Shown here: one piece after another, positions 45,996 through 58,971 of the stretch | Position numbering within the stretch: position 1 is the first letter of the stretch | Layout: every line of letters starts with the position of its first letter | NCBI RefSeq assembly: GCF_000471905.2 | Contig: NW_006499364.1 | Location: 2,776,266-2,840,265 of the forward strand | Length of the DNA stretch: 64,000 bases | Direction of reading: 5' to 3' | Source: Amborella trichopoda | Taxonomy: Eukaryota; Streptophyta; Magnoliopsida; Amborellales; Amborellaceae | Program-made: the position numbers and the translations under genes | Notes under the pieces: model-generated | Databases searched by the model: none | What the model saw: only the letters and a program-made list of their open reading frames with translations | What the model was told of the DNA's origin: nothing

Positions 45996-45999
45996 ATGT

Positions 46000-47650
46000 A
46001 ATGAGAGTGGTGGGCTTCTTCTAGAATGGCCATTTTTACACTTTCGTCATTAGGAACACATACTCAGCCCTTAAACCTTAACAACTCATCGTTGTTTATG
46101 GTGAAATCCCTTCCTTCCTCCACCTTCATTTCGTCAAAAAGTTTCACAAGTTGAGGATCTTCTTTTTGTACCATTGAAATTTGTTGGAAGAGCTGGGGTT
46201 CTATCCTCATACACGAAAGTGTCCCAACCCCATTCTCAAGGGGTAGGGTTGGGTGTCATTCCACTGCATCCTCCAGTAATACCATTTCTCAAACAATCAA
46301 GTGCACCACTGATATCATGGCTTTCCAACTTAAAGCGTCGGCTATTACGTTACTTTTTATTGGATGGTAATCGTTTGTACAGTCGATCCATTCATCTCCT
46401 TTTCCTCATATTCAACTCCCTCAGAGAAAATAGATATTTGAGGCTCTTATGATCCGTGAACATCTTGAATTGGGCCCCATAGAGATAATTTCTCTAGATT
46501 TTCAAAGCAAAAACTACCGATGCAAGCTCCAAGTCATGAGTTGGATAATTTTGTTCATATGACTTCAGCTGCTTGGAGGCATAAGCAATGACCTTACCTC
46601 TTTGCATGAGTATACATCCGAGCCCTTTATGCGATGCATCGGTGTAAACCACAAGGTCGTCATTTCCTTCAGGTAAGCTCAGTATTGGGGCTGTGGTTCA
46701 TCTTTTCTTAGCTCTTGGATGCTTCTCTCACAATCCTCTGACCACACAAACCTCACATTTTTCTGGGTCAACTAAGTAAGGGGGAGTGTTATCTTTGAGA
46801 ATCCTTCTACAAAGCACCGGTTATATCCGGCTAACCCTAGAAAACTACAAACATTGGTTACATTTGTTGGTCCTTCCCACTTAAGTACGACGTCAATCTT
46901 AGAGGGGTCGACCGTGATCCCATCCTTAGAAATGATGTGCCCCTCGATAGATATACTAAGGAGCCAAAATTCAATCTTTCTTAACTTAGCATACAATACT
47001 TTTGACTTCAAAGTTTGCAAAACCATTCTCAGATGCTATTCATGTAGTTCCTAGCTTTTCGAATATACCAAAATATCATCAATAAATACCACTACAAAAT
47101 TATCCAGGAAAGGTCGGAACACTCTATTCATCAAGTCCATGAATACAATAGGGGCATTGGTCAACCCGAACGACATTACGAGGAATTCATAATGACCGTA
47201 TCGAGTTCTAAAAGCGGTCTTTGAGATGTCTCCCTCCTTGACCCGCAATTGATGATAACCAAAGTGGAGATCAATCTTTGAAAACACTTGGTCCCTTGGA
47301 GTTGGTAAAAAAGGTCACCAATTCTAGGCAGGGGATACTTATTCTTTACTGTTACTTGGTTTAACTGCCTGTAGTCAATGCACTATCTCAAGGATCCGTC
47401 CTTCTTTTTCACAAATAGGATTGGTGCACCCCAAGGTGGCATGCTGGGATTGACGAACCCCTTGTCTAACAATCCCTGCAACTGCTCTTTCAACTCCATC
47501 AACTCTATTCTATATGGGGCCTTAGAAATGGGAGTAGTGTTAGGGACTACATCTATCTCAAACTCAACCTCCCTTATTGGAGGAAGCGATGGAAACTCTT
47601 CCAGGAAGACCTCGGGGTACTCTCTCTCTACTGGTATCCCTTCTAGCTGA
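46000..47650 (-). pseudogene. Reverse transcriptase and RNase H of family D, broken
   Basis: Reverse transcriptase copies the element RNA. On the minus strand: [18 protein letters not shown] (47630-47570), [26 protein letters not shown] (about 47370), [36 protein letters not shown], the catalytic FIDDILVYS (about 47075), GHIISKDGITVDPSKI and FLGLAGYNRCFVEGF (46970-46800). A poorly preserved RNase H follows, then sequence leading to the integrase. The active-site Asp pair is present, but stops at 47050, 46770, 47380 and others abolish expression. Confidence 0.85.
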
Positions 47651-47654
47651 GCCT

Positions 47655-48480
47655 AGACGTCTCGATTTTCAACTACAAACACATCTCTTAGTTAGGAGGC
47701 GAGAGGACCAAAGAGCAGAGATAAAGTGCAATGGGGAAGTATCCCTGGTACCCTAAAAGTGTAGCTCAGCTTGGTTAGGGCGTTTAAAGGTTACTGTCTT
47801 CTCATGGCAATCGAAGGTGGCATGTGTGTGTACAACCAATCCATGCCCAGAATAACATCAAAATCCTGAATCTCTAGGAGGATCAAATCTACGGGAAGGT
47901 CACACATATCAATTGTAATTCCACATTGTCTATACATTATCAGTTTCCATAGAATCCCCTACATGCATGCACACTACTAGAGTATAATCAAGACATGCAG
48001 GTTCAACATTTAGATAGCAAGTAAAACGAGGTGCAATAAAAGAGTGAGAGGAACCAGTATCAATCAAATCTCTAGCTTTAATACCACAAATAGAGAACGT
48101 ACCTTTGATCACCGAGGTAGATGCCTTAGCTTCTTGTTCAGTGAGGGCAAACACTCGCCCTTGTGTCTTTTGATCGATCCTCTGTCTTTTCTATAGGGCA
48201 ATCCTTAACCTAGTGACTGGGCCTGCCACACCGAAGGCATACATTCTACTTCCGGTAACACTCAGTAGCAGTATGGTTATCCCTACCACAATGAGGGCAA
48301 ACCGGGCGTCGATCATTCTCCCTGTTGCTCAGGAAATTTTTCTGGGCCATTGGGCTATGCTAATAAGGCCCACCTCTAACACCCCTTCTTGGGAATTGTC
48401 GGGGCTTCTTCCCAAACTTTCCCGATGGCAAGACCTTTATCTTTCCTTCCTCCCTTGATATGTGGTCTTCACAGTCCCTC
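47655..48480 (-). pseudogene. Gag zinc knuckles and protease of family D; gag core missing
   Basis: On the minus strand two knuckles are seen: CPHCGRDNHTATECY (about 48300) and CLRCGRPSH, a stop, then VKDCP (about 48225-48190). Protease follows with IDTGSSHSFIAPRF (catalytic Asp about 48061) and FDVILGMDWL (about 47860). Only about 100 bases separate the primer site (48581) from the first coding remnant, where a family member would have a capsid of 250-300 residues. The gag core has therefore been deleted. Confidence 0.8.
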
Positions 48481-48580
48481 GACATTTTCAATCTAACACA
48501 GGAGCACCCAGTCACAGGTCAATCCTAAAACTATCCTAAGAACTCTTCTAAAATCCCCTTAGACCAAAGATCTTATCTTG

Positions 48581-48595
48581 GCTGCTCTGATACCA
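48581..48595 (-). other. Primer binding site, initiator tRNA-Met type
   Basis: The minus strand reads TGGTATCAGAGCAGC, three bases after the LTR end (TTGTGACA). TGGTATCAGAGC is the usual primer site of Del/Tekay and many plant elements. Confidence 0.85.
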
Positions 48596-48598
48596 TAA

Positions 48599-51500
48599 CT
48601 GTCACAACCCTGCCCCTAACCCCTTTCCGTATTCGACGGAGCATGACCGAGAGCAGGTTCGTTATCCGGAGGTAGCACATGTCACTCAGGTTAGAGTTGG
48701 CTCAAGGCCTTTATATCGATAATCACTGCAAACCATAGTAAAAAAATGAAATCAATGATTCTAAGTGCAAATAAACATTTAAACTTTCTAGAAATCCATC
48801 CATCATTAAAACTGCAATACAAAAAATTCCTTCCCAAAAATTTTATACTTAAGTCTGGGGCAACCGAGCCCAATAATATATCTTTCCAAGATAAACAAAA
48901 TTCAGGACTAACTGCCCAATTACATACAATATCAGAATTTCTTCTTAGCAGAGTGCAGCCTCGACTTCCAAATACGAACCTCGCACCTCCAACCTTTGAC
49001 ATGCTAGCTATCAATCTACAAGAGGGATGAGCTATAAAGCCCAGTAAGTATATCTAAGTGTCATGCATCATTAGTGAGTCTATTCATGCATCCTAAGCAG
49101 TTCTTCCAATTATGAGATGTCATAATACAGTGGTCATTTACCTCAGAAATCAGATCAAAACATCAATATCAAGCATCGTATTCAATGTCATTGATCATAC
49201 CACCATTACAATTTTCAACATTCACAATCATAATTTAATCATTACCCACACATTCCTTAGTTCGCCTGCCCTATCCAGCAGGTTAAGCCAATCCCATTGC
49301 ATAGAACCTCTACCATCTCTCAGAAGGGAGGGCAATAACAAGTGGGTAAATCCACTTCGTAATGCCCTCATACCCATGCACAAGGTCCTCAGTGCGCACT
49401 GGGGTTTTCGATAGACACTTACCTTGCAAGCCGTCAGTTACTAATCTCATCTCATGAATCATTTGAGGGTGCGATCCTTCAATTTCACTCTCCCCTAACT
49501 CCATCTTATCACTCAGCAAGTTAGGGTACATAGCCGACATAATTATTCCCCATGTATCAGTATCCACTACCGATGGGTATCCCATCACATAATGGCCAGT
49601 AATAGTAAAATAGTATCCACTACCGCTGGGCATCCCATCACGTAATGGTCAGTATCATACTCATGGTATGACAGTAGCAGTATCACAGTACCATAATAGA
49701 ACATTACCCACTACCAATAGGCATCCCATTGTGCAGTGATCAAGATCACAGCATCATATTACGCTCAAGCATTCAATTCATTCATGTCGAAACAATACCC
49801 TATGACAGATAATTCTATCCTCATTATGCAGAGTGTGAGTCTTGCTCAGAACTATCCATCAGTCACATAACATTATGACGTTCATCAAGAAATACCCATT
49901 ATATGAGAGCTATCATATTGCATTTACGCTTAGAATTCAGCATTAGTATTATGGCACTTGTCATGTAACATACGTCATGGAACTATCACAATTGTAGGTT
50001 ATTCATCATTTTTCAGGTAAAGCATAACTGCATGGTATCATTCACATAACATAATGGTAATTAATATTCATCACATGAAATTTATCATTCCGGTCGTGAA
50101 CGTCAATCATGTGGTAGTGGCTCATCCGGTGCTACATCCATGACTTTATGCTCTCGGTGTTACGCACTTGACTTTGCACAAGCAGCATTACACATGGTGT
50201 TGCACAAGCAACGTTACACGCACGGCATTGCATAAGCGACAATAAGTGGCAATACTCGCACTGCATTGCACAAGCGGCAATACGCACACGACGTTGCATA
50301 AGCGGTAATAGTTGCACGGCATTGAATCAGTGGCAATACTCGTATGGCATTGCACAAGCGGCAATACTCGCATGACGTTGCACCAGAAGCAATACTCGCA
50401 CGACGTTGCACCAGCGGCAATACGCGCACGATGTTGCACCAGCGACAATAAGCACACGGCGTTGCACAAGCGGCAACACTCGCACGGCGTTGCACTAGTA
50501 GAAATACGCGCACGACGTTGCACCAGCGGCAATATGCACATGGTATTGCACCAGTGGCAATACCCGAATGGCATTGCACTAGCGACAATATACGCACGTT
50601 GTTGCAACGCAAAGTGAGTGACAGTGGCTGGAACTTCCATCTACTGTAAACAGAGGTATGCCCCCACACTGGTATGCTGCCACACTTTGGGCATAACTCT
50701 AGATCTATGCAAGGTTTTACCAAAGTACAAAGTGTAATATTATTGTAGGCAAACATATTTTTCATTCAAGACCGGTTTGAGCCCATTTGGACATAGTTTG
50801 GTCACTGAAGGATTCAGTGTAAAACCCTCACAATTCAAGGAAACTTACTTTTAAAGTTTAGCTTGCTAAAATTTAAAATGCAACATTTCATAAGCCAAGA
50901 TAAGCTTTAATGCAAACCCTATTCATGTTGAATAAATCTTATAAGTGGGCTACTTCATAAACTTAACAAGTTCCCTGGCCAAACGACAACAATCGTTTGA
51001 TCTCATTTTAAATCAACTACATTCATACTCTTTATTTCATTGTTTTCCTCATCTTTAATCTTTGAAATCTGTTACTACCCAGTTAATTGAGGCATGAACC
51101 CTAAACCCACTTACTTGATGCTCAAGGTGTTTTCAACCTCCCACTCGCAGGTTACCTCGAGCTCCAAGAAAGGGTTTCCTCTAAGGGAAGTTGGTTTGGT
51201 TCTAAAGAGAGAGAGAGAGAGAGTAAGTGAGTTAGGGAGAAAACAAAATGGTGGTGGGGAGGGAGAGAAAAGGGTTTAAGTATATAGGGTAGGTGAAGGT
51301 CACTGTAGATGACATGTGCGGTACTGACATGGGCAGGGCTGACATGTGCGGTGCTGTCAGTGGTCACATCTCCCTTTTCATTCATGACACTGCCTTCCCT
51401 TCTTGCGTGGCATTAGTCTCTTACATGCGCGGCGTAACTCTCATTCACGCTCGGCAATACACCACTTCACGTGTGGCGATACCCCAATTCAAGCGCGACG

Positions 51501-51672
51501 TTCTCCTCTCTCTTCTCAAACTGCGCTAGGCCTTTTCCACACACACAATGCTAAGCATCTCCTATACACAGCGCTACTCTTTACGCACACGACGATGCTT
51601 CTTTCTCTCTCTCTTCTTCCATGTGTTTTTCCATATGCGGCTCACTCCCAGGAAAATCTTTGTCCTTAAAAT
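48599..51672 (-). repeat. Family D 5' LTR (LTR-X)
   Basis: About 3.07 kb on the minus strand, ending TTGTGACA next to the primer site. The start at about 51672 has lost the terminal TG (plus strand TCCTTAAAATGAG versus TCCTTAAATCA in the 3' LTR). It contains a TATA-like TATATAC near 51283 (minus), the 28-bp array at 50165-50610, and three repeats around CCACTACCGATGGGCATCCC at 49565-49740. A microsatellite (GA)n lies at 51205-51225. Confidence 0.8.
50165..50610 (-). repeat. 28-bp array in LTR-X, about 16 units
   Basis: Same unit as at 43307-43706, with its own pattern of variants. LTR-Y and LTR-Z do not carry it, so it arose in the lineage of the minus element. Confidence 0.9.
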
Positions 51673-52258
51673 GAGATTGGTGGAAGAAGGCTTTTAAGGC
51701 TAGAAATTGTCCAAGTGACCTCATAAAAGCTTGGCTTGATTCAAGAGAGGCTTAGAACAGCCCAAAGTCGGCAGAAGAGTTATGCCGATAACCGAAGAAG
51801 AGACCTTGAGTTTGAGGTGGGTGATCAGGTTTTCTTGAAGGTATCGCCAATTAAGGGCATTATAAGATTCGGTAAGAAAGGGAAGTTGAGCTCGCGTTAT
51901 ATTGAACCTTTGAGATTCTCAAAAAAGTTGGAGGCATGGCATATCGACTTGCCCTACCACCTGAATTGGCGAAAATCCACCATGTCTTTCATATATCTCT
52001 GTTAAGACCAGCCCTACCCGTTCGATGTTCTGAGATATGAACCGGTTCAGATCATAGAGGACCTGAACTTCATCAAGCAGCCAATTGAGATACTGGATAG
52101 AGGGTACAAGTGTTGCGTCATAAGGAGATTCCTCTGGTCCATGTTTTGTGGCCGTACCATTACCGAGAAGAGTAGACCTGCGAACGGGAAGATGAGATCC
52201 GAGATAAGTACCCCCATTTGTTTTTTTAGCAGATGTATGATTTTGGGGATAAAATCAT
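51673..52258 (+). pseudogene. Integrase C-terminus of a plus-strand family D relative
   Basis: The frame 51736-52005 has RTAQSRQKSYADNRRRDLEF, VGDQVFLKVSP, GIIRFGKKGKLS and YRLALPP-like remnants of the GPF/GPY module. Later fragments read EYPLR-type sequence around 52020-52190 and end in EDEIRDKYPHLF-like codons. Its upstream part is absent: LTR-X abuts it at 51672. The minus element therefore seems to have landed in this gene, or a deletion joined the two. Confidence 0.8.
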
Positions 52259-52271
52259 TTTTAAGGGAGGG
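52259..52271 (+). other. Polypurine tract of the plus-strand family D element
   Basis: TTTTAAGGGAGGG directly precedes the LTR-Z start TGATGTAAGG. It is the expected priming site for plus-strand cDNA. Confidence 0.7.
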
Positions 52272-55200
52272 TGATGTAAGGACATGGACTTTTTCGGTAT
52301 TTGGTAATGCGTGGACGAGTCATCAGCACATGTGATTTGGCACACGATGCTGCCTAGCGTGCAACGCTATTGAGCGCGATGCTGCTGAGCATGACGCTGT
52401 CGAGCGCGCGACAGTCCAAGGGAATTTTCTCTCTCTCTCTCATGATTGGTTGCATGTTTCTTAGGCACCATGTGGCACTTGCATGTCCCATGGATGCTAA
52501 ATGTTTGCAGCATGCTATTGCCCCCTTCTTTTTCTTATTTAAACCCCACCTTAACACACCTCTAAGAGTTCTCCCTCTCTCACCCACGCCCTCCCTCTCT
52601 ACAACTTAGAACCTTAAGCTTGGGCCATCCTTGGAGCCGGGCACTTTGAAGAGAACTTGTGTAGAGCATTTGGGAGTTTCACTTAGGGATGTAAGTGGAT
52701 CTAGTTCCCATGTTCCATGCTTTTGTTTACTTAGCTTATCAAAGTATGGAATCTCAAGCACGAAAATGGATGTGATTGAAAATATGAAATCTTGTTAGTA
52801 TGTGCTTTGTTATTCCAGAACTGTGAGCATCGAAAATGCCTCTGTTAGTCATGAAATTTTGTGAAAAAATACCCCTTTGAATCTATTTTAAGATCTAAAA
52901 GACCTCTTGCCAATACTGCTTTTGGTTTGAAAGTTATTAGGCATTTTTTGAAGTATGTCACAACTGTGAAATGATTTTCCAAGAACTTTATGTGTTCATG
53001 TTGGGAACTACTCACTGACCAAAATGTATCAGAATGAGGTCAAATCACTTCTAAATAAAAGATAAATGAGTTTATTCTTAAAATAGTTTGGGAACCATGT
53101 AAGTTATGCCCATTTTTAGATGAGAATGTCACACTAGAAGATTCTGCTGTGAGGACAGGAATTTTTCAGAATTATGACTCCCTTTTGTGTGATCAATTGA
53201 GTATAAAAAACACCTCTATTGATCATGAAATTTTGTGAAAAATTTCCCCTTTGAGTCTATTTTAATATAGAAAAGACCTTTTATCAATATCCCTTATTGG
53301 TTTGATAGTTATAAGCCATTTTTAAAAGTATGCCAAGACTATAAAATGAATTTCCAGAACTGCTGTGTTTTTGTGTGGAACTATTCACCAACCAAAATAT
53401 GTCAGAATAGAGTCAAACCACTTCTAAATGAAAAATAAATGAGTATATTTAATAAGTGGATTTGAAATAATGTTGAAATTCTCTGTAATATTGAAATTCT
53501 CTGTGGTTTGAAAATTATGTCCGATTTTCTATTCAGATATCACCCTAATTTTGTTGTTGTGAAAAGCCAGAAGTTTCACTCAAAATCACCAATAGTTTAG
53601 TAACTTAGGTCAATATTTAAGGTTATTCCCTTCATGAAGTTGTGTTTTAGCGAACCTATATTGTTATAAAAGTGGTCCCAAGTCCAAATGATTTTTTAAT
53701 CCCATGATACGCCTCTAAAGATGAACCACTGTGGAAAAACCAAAAAAGTGGTATGATTATATCTTTTGAGCTAATGAGCCTGTTGGTAAGTTTATATACA
53801 TGACATGACATGATAATGTCTCTCAAACTAGTAAGCATGATAATATGATAATATGCATGGCACACCGATGTTTTATGTGAGCATGGAAATGTGTTGTTAA
53901 TGAGAAATCTGGGCATGATAGTATGACATGCATGATTGTGTGTTATGAATGCATGATAATGAGAGAAGGTTTGTGATGCTATGGGAACATGTAGTAAGAC
54001 ATGCTTTGTTATGATATGTGTAAATGATTATAGTACATATTCTATAGTGATATGTATGCATGATTTTGAGATCAGCTAAGTGCTATGTGATAAGACCTGT
54101 GTGGTCAGCCATGTGAGAAGTGCAATGTGATAAGTGCTATGAGATAAGTGATTTTTGATAAGTGTTATGCGATAAGTGCTACGTGATAAGTGCTATGTGA
54201 TAAGACCTACATGGTCAAACATTGTGCCGACAGTCGAGATTGTTTTCACCTGACTCCCTATGATAGGACAGGAGTTAGGATGAGTGTGTGTTGGGAGGGT
54301 CGCGCCCCCTAAAATCTATGTGGGCACTACACATTGGGTCATCCTTTGGTAGTGCAATGCTCTCTCGCCAGAAGGGCGTAAGGAGAGGGGTCGTGTCTCG
54401 CAAGGACACCACCTATCAAAAGCCCTAAAGCACGTTGGGGACAGTATGTGTGTGTGAAGACATTACGAAATGGATCACCCATTTGTCATTGTTTTCCCTC
54501 CAGTGTGATTGTAGAAGTCCTAAGAAATGGGATTAGTTTAGCTTGATAAATAAGGCTTTTACTTCATGAGTAGGAGAAACATGGGAGTGGGTTAGTTGAT
54601 AACTGTTGATACTTGCCTAAGTCTGTCGATTTGTTAAGACTTGTAAGGCTGGATAACTATATAGACCTCCTTTTCATGTCATATATAAGTGATTTGATTT
54701 GTCATTGCTTTACTATGAATTGTGCACTACACACTAGTAGAGTTGATTTTGGCACATGGCTCCTGTTTTATAAGAATTGCATAACATCCTGCGTATTGCT
54801 ATGAGGGAATGTTCATAGGCAGGGAGGCATGGTAACTTGATCTATTTGCTGGGTTTTACGACTAACTCTTTCATCTTCATCTATGTAGAGCAACCACGAG
54901 TGGAGGACAGGTGGTTTGGTGATCGCGGCTGGCGGTTGGAGCTTCGGACTTTCGTTGAAGTTTTGATTTTCAATTGTATGTTTTGGTTGGCTGTCGCCAT
55001 ATAGTTCTTGTATATTTTGAAGTCATGTAAATGTTATTGGGCATTGAAGCCTTTGACATATTTGCAATACTTTTGGATCTCTTTATATATATTTACATGG
55101 TCCGGAACTTGGTTGTCCGATTTTTGTTTGTAGTTGTGTGATTTTTTGTTTTGTTTCGTGGTTTGCTTTGATTCCTTCTTCTTGAGGCATTGAGTGCACT

Positions 55201-55294
55201 CACACAAGAGTTACATCTGTTACCTTTGGTCGTGGTCCCACACCTTGTTTCCCTCCGGCAAGTACGGTAGGACGATAGGGGTGGGGTCATGACA
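52272..55294 (+). repeat. Family D 3' LTR, plus orientation (LTR-Z)
   Basis: 3023 bases, TGATGTAAGG to GTCATGACA. It contains a TATA-like TATTTAAACCCC near 52538, two diverged 350-base copies of a block with CATGAAATTTTGTGAAAAA (52840-53100 and 53220-53450), a short array of ATAAGTGCTATGTG (54090-54210), and the block 54240-54600 shared with LTR-Y and LTR-X. The right flank is family T leader. No open frame has a recognisable domain. Confidence 0.8.
54085..54215 (+). repeat. Short 15-22 bp array in LTR-Z
   Basis: Seven to eight copies of GATAAGTGCTATGT with variants. It is not found in LTR-X or LTR-Y. Confidence 0.7.
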
Positions 55295-55850
55295 GTTGAC
55301 CCGGTGTCACACTCCCAGGTCCTTACCTGGATTGGTGTGAAGAGGGACCTAAAAGTCTCTCACTACCTATATCCTAGATTAGTAGACCCTCCACCAATGC
55401 ACCTTGTATGGGTGGCACAATAGCCACCACACACCGCATGAACCCTACTACCGTTAAGTCACTTGCCGGTCCCACTGCTTGAGGCAACCGAAAGATCATC
55501 CTTTCGTTTCCTGCAACTAGCAGTCCATCTTCCATTGCTCTTATGAGTTGTCATAAGGCCAAACCCCATTCTATATCACATTGGGCCCCTATAACAAGAG
55601 GCTCGACACATCGAGGAGGAAGCCCTGAGGGCACCACCTCCCACGCACTCACCAAAGCTCATGGTCCATCAACTTGAGCCACACCTCTGGGAAATGCTCA
55701 GGCTGCCTTTAACCACTGTCAGGGTTCGGGTCTTCTTGGACCCGGCCCTATACACTTTTTGTATATGCATCGCACAGCTCGAGGAAACCCTGCTGCTGTG
55801 CCTACCCGAGCACATCTGAAATGGTTCCCTCATCATCCCTCTCTGCAGAT
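55295..55850 (+). other. Family T leader fragment
   Basis: It begins inside the leader (GACCCGGTGTCACACTCCC, compare 38438) and carries two units of the leader repeat (55690 and 55785). No primer site or LTR precedes it, since LTR-Z cuts it off, and LTR-d begins directly after it. Confidence 0.65.
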
Positions 55851-58800
55851 TGTTGGAAGACACTTTTCATCATCATGGGTCTCAAGTCAATAAAGCCTAA
55901 CATACAGTGGAAATTTTAAAAGTCTTAGAAAAGTCCCAGAACTGGTAAAGATCTTCATAAAGACTCTCAAAAGACTCCTGCCAAGTTTCGTCGCATTCTG
56001 ACATGTCTAAGGCAGTGCAGACTGAGAAACAGTTTCGGCGGAATCAACCTCAAACACCCTGAAACGGACCTTAAACCTAGAGCTATATTTTTGGTTTCTC
56101 AATTTGCTATGGGACCACTGCCATCCTATTCGACATGGTTGAAAACCCTAAGGGGTCAAATTTCAGCTTGAACGAACATCCCAGAAAGAAGTTATAGGTG
56201 AAAGAGCAAAACAAGAAGAGTAGCGCGCTACTCCCGTGCGGCCACCCTGTAACTGAACTCCATTAAAGGGACAGTCACGACCAGTGACTTTCGATGCTCA
56301 TATCTCACCCGTCTCAAGTCAGATTAAGCCCAAATTTTGTGAGTGTATTCATCTCATCAAGAAGAGCGTTTGATATATGGCACGCCTCGTGACGCCGTCC
56401 AAGCCAGAAGAAAAGCCCGAGAGAAGTTGCCAATCCGTGAAAAAAGTGCAGGAAAATCAACAGCGTCGTGCCTCACACGAGCAGCCAAATCACGTCGTTC
56501 GTACGACCGATCGACTTGAAACCAATTTCATCGCGTGCATACGGTCTAGGGCTATCACTAGTCTAAATTTCATATATGATGAACGGTTGGATTCAACGCA
56601 CAAAGCCGATGAAGTGATTGCAAATTTCGTCGCCGACTTCCTGATTCCGGCCAAAACTCCAAAGTTGTAAAATCTTCATCTGGGCACAGAATCGAGTTGT
56701 GTTTGTTGCCCCGCGATCTTGATAGCATGCTCAGTGTGATCCAGCGAAGAAATCACAGAAAAACATCAAGGAACGAGCACACAATTGATCAAAAGTTTCA
56801 AGATTCATTCAAATTTTAAGTCCCATGATCGTGCCCTAAAAACATGATCTATGGCTCGAAGTTGGTATCAAATCGATCGTCATGTCGAGCCCTACAAGAA
56901 AACAATCATCTTTCGATCAAACAGACATCAGAACGACCCCAAATCATCCATAAAAGAACACGCAAATTCTAGGACAGCACAAGAACTGTTTTGGACTTCC
57001 ACAAATTGTTAAGGGGCAAATCTATCATTTTGCACTCTAATTTCTAATTTTTTTTTTTTTAATTCAATTAAATCTTAATTTCCAACCGAATTAATTTTGA
57101 TCAATCCACCAATGTTTGGGCACAATTCTATAACTACCATGTACTCTCATTGTACACAAGACCCTTAACTTGCTTAATAAAATTTTTATCTAGCTATGCC
57201 ACTTTTTTTTCATTTTTTCTTCTCTCCTTCCCTCTCTATAGTCCCTTTCGTTTCACCCTTGCATGACCTCTTTCACCCTACGCACCCTCGGGCTCACCTA
57301 CCCATATTTATTTTTTTATTTTTCTTTTTTTTTTCTGGTAATCCCTCAGGTCCGCTACCCTTCTCACCTTTTCCTGTGAGCAACCCTTCTTTAGTGTACC
57401 CTCGTAGTGCCTCCCTCTCTCTAACGTCCCATGATCCCATGAGAGCACTAGACCCCAAATCCTTCTTTCCCAAACGGCGACGCGTATATAATCCCATTGC
57501 CCTGCCGCGCGTGCTATCGTCGCTCGAACCTCTATCGCCGTCCCGCGCGAACCTCTTCCCATGGCCGCGTGTGACCAACCCCTTCCACCCTTTCACCTCC
57601 ATCCTTTTATCCTCAACCAGCAGGCAGCCACAGCCACCACTTTGCTGCTCCATCTTCCGCCACACTGTTGTTCCATCCTCGACCTCCATCTTTCGCCCCT
57701 ACTTCTGCCACTTTTGTTATCCCATTTTGGCCGTCTCACTGCCCGTCTCAGCCATTTCCGCCTCTCGCTCTACTCTCCCTTTCCCCTGTTCTCCCTCTCT
57801 CCAAAAACCCATAAAAGAAAACACCCGTTCTCCCTGTTTCTTTTCTTTTCGTTTCGTTCATTTTGTTTTAAATTTCATTTTACTCGTGTCGTCCTCCGCT
57901 TTCTATCCTATTTTGTTTAAAACCTCTCTCCCATTTAACCAAATCGCTACCTCTTGTTTTTTTTTTATATACTTTAACCTTTCTCCATTCAAACCCAATA
58001 CCCAAATCCCTCTCGATCTTTAACCAAATCGCCATCCCATATACTTTACGTTTTCCCCTTCAAATCTAATAACCCACAAAAACCAATCTATTTTTTTTAT
58101 TTCTATTATTATCTCACTTAACCTCACTCATTCCATTTATTTCACTTTAGTTTATTTTAATATAATTCCTTTACTCCATTTATTTTATATTATCTTCCCT
58201 TACCATATTTTATCTTATTCACTTCATCTATTTTATTTTAATTTATTTTATTTACTTCTTTTATTTTAATTTTTTTTTAACTCTATTTATGTTAGCTTAT
58301 TTTACCTTGCCTTGTTTTACCTTATTTATTCTACTTCATCGATTTTATTTTACCTTAGTATATTTTATTTCATTTACCGCTTTTATTTTATTTACCCCAT
58401 CTTATTCTATTTCATTTTCTTTTATTCCTTTTATTTTATTTTCCTTTACTTCATTTTATTTTAATTCATTTTATTCTTATTTCATCCTAACTCCATCTTC
58501 TAATATTATTTTATTCCAATTCATCTCATTCATTTTCATTTCGTCTCATTCCAATTTACTTTTCATTTCACTCCATTTTATTTTATTTATTTTATTTTTG
58601 ACAAGTCAGGGTCCCCAGACACACTTGTTGGGACGTCTTACGTGTGTGTGTGTTTACATGAAAGGAGAAACAGGTCAAGAAAGGTGATTCCAAACCGGCC
58701 ATAGGCCAGGGGGCTTTCCAACGTGATCTAAGAGGGCGTCCACAAGAGCCTGTCCGAGCATGTCACTGACCCACGCGAGGTAAGTCCTGCCTCATAACCT

Positions 58801-58952
58801 TAATCTATCTCTCACCGGTTGGTACTCCTGCCCACGTCTTCTGTACGTAGTTCCCGAGAGAGCAATATCAGGTCTCGTTTCCATCTCAAACTCGAAACCA
58901 CACCACTAGGTCAACCCGACTCGAGGGGCGAGATCGACGCATCTAACTAGCT
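55851..58952 (+). repeat. LTR-d of family T, 5' LTR of the gag-only element
   Basis: About 3.1 kb, starting TGTTGGAAGACAC as LTR-e does at 63596. The U3 matches LTR-b and LTR-c (AATAAAG near the start, the CACAGAAAAACATCAAGG block). The TATA box is decayed (CTATAACT near 57128). Instead of a dyad array it holds a C/T-rich segment (57190-57960) and a T-rich stretch (58080-58610). The tail matches the others and keeps GTAAGT at 58780. Confidence 0.75.
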
Positions 58953-58971
58953 TGGCGACTCCACTGGGGAC
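58953..58971 (+). other. Primer binding site, best preserved tRNA-Arg type
   Basis: TGGCGACTCCACTGGGGAC, the best preserved copy in the window and probably closest to the ancestral form. Confidence 0.75.

Noticed and set aside
48213..48458. Plus-strand open frame over the zinc-knuckle region
   Set aside because: It is the antisense shadow of the family D gag zinc knuckles.
57196..58023. 275-residue open frame, Pro/Ser/Phe-rich
   Set aside because: It lies inside LTR-d in C/T-rich sequence, has low complexity, no domain, and no counterpart in the other LTRs.
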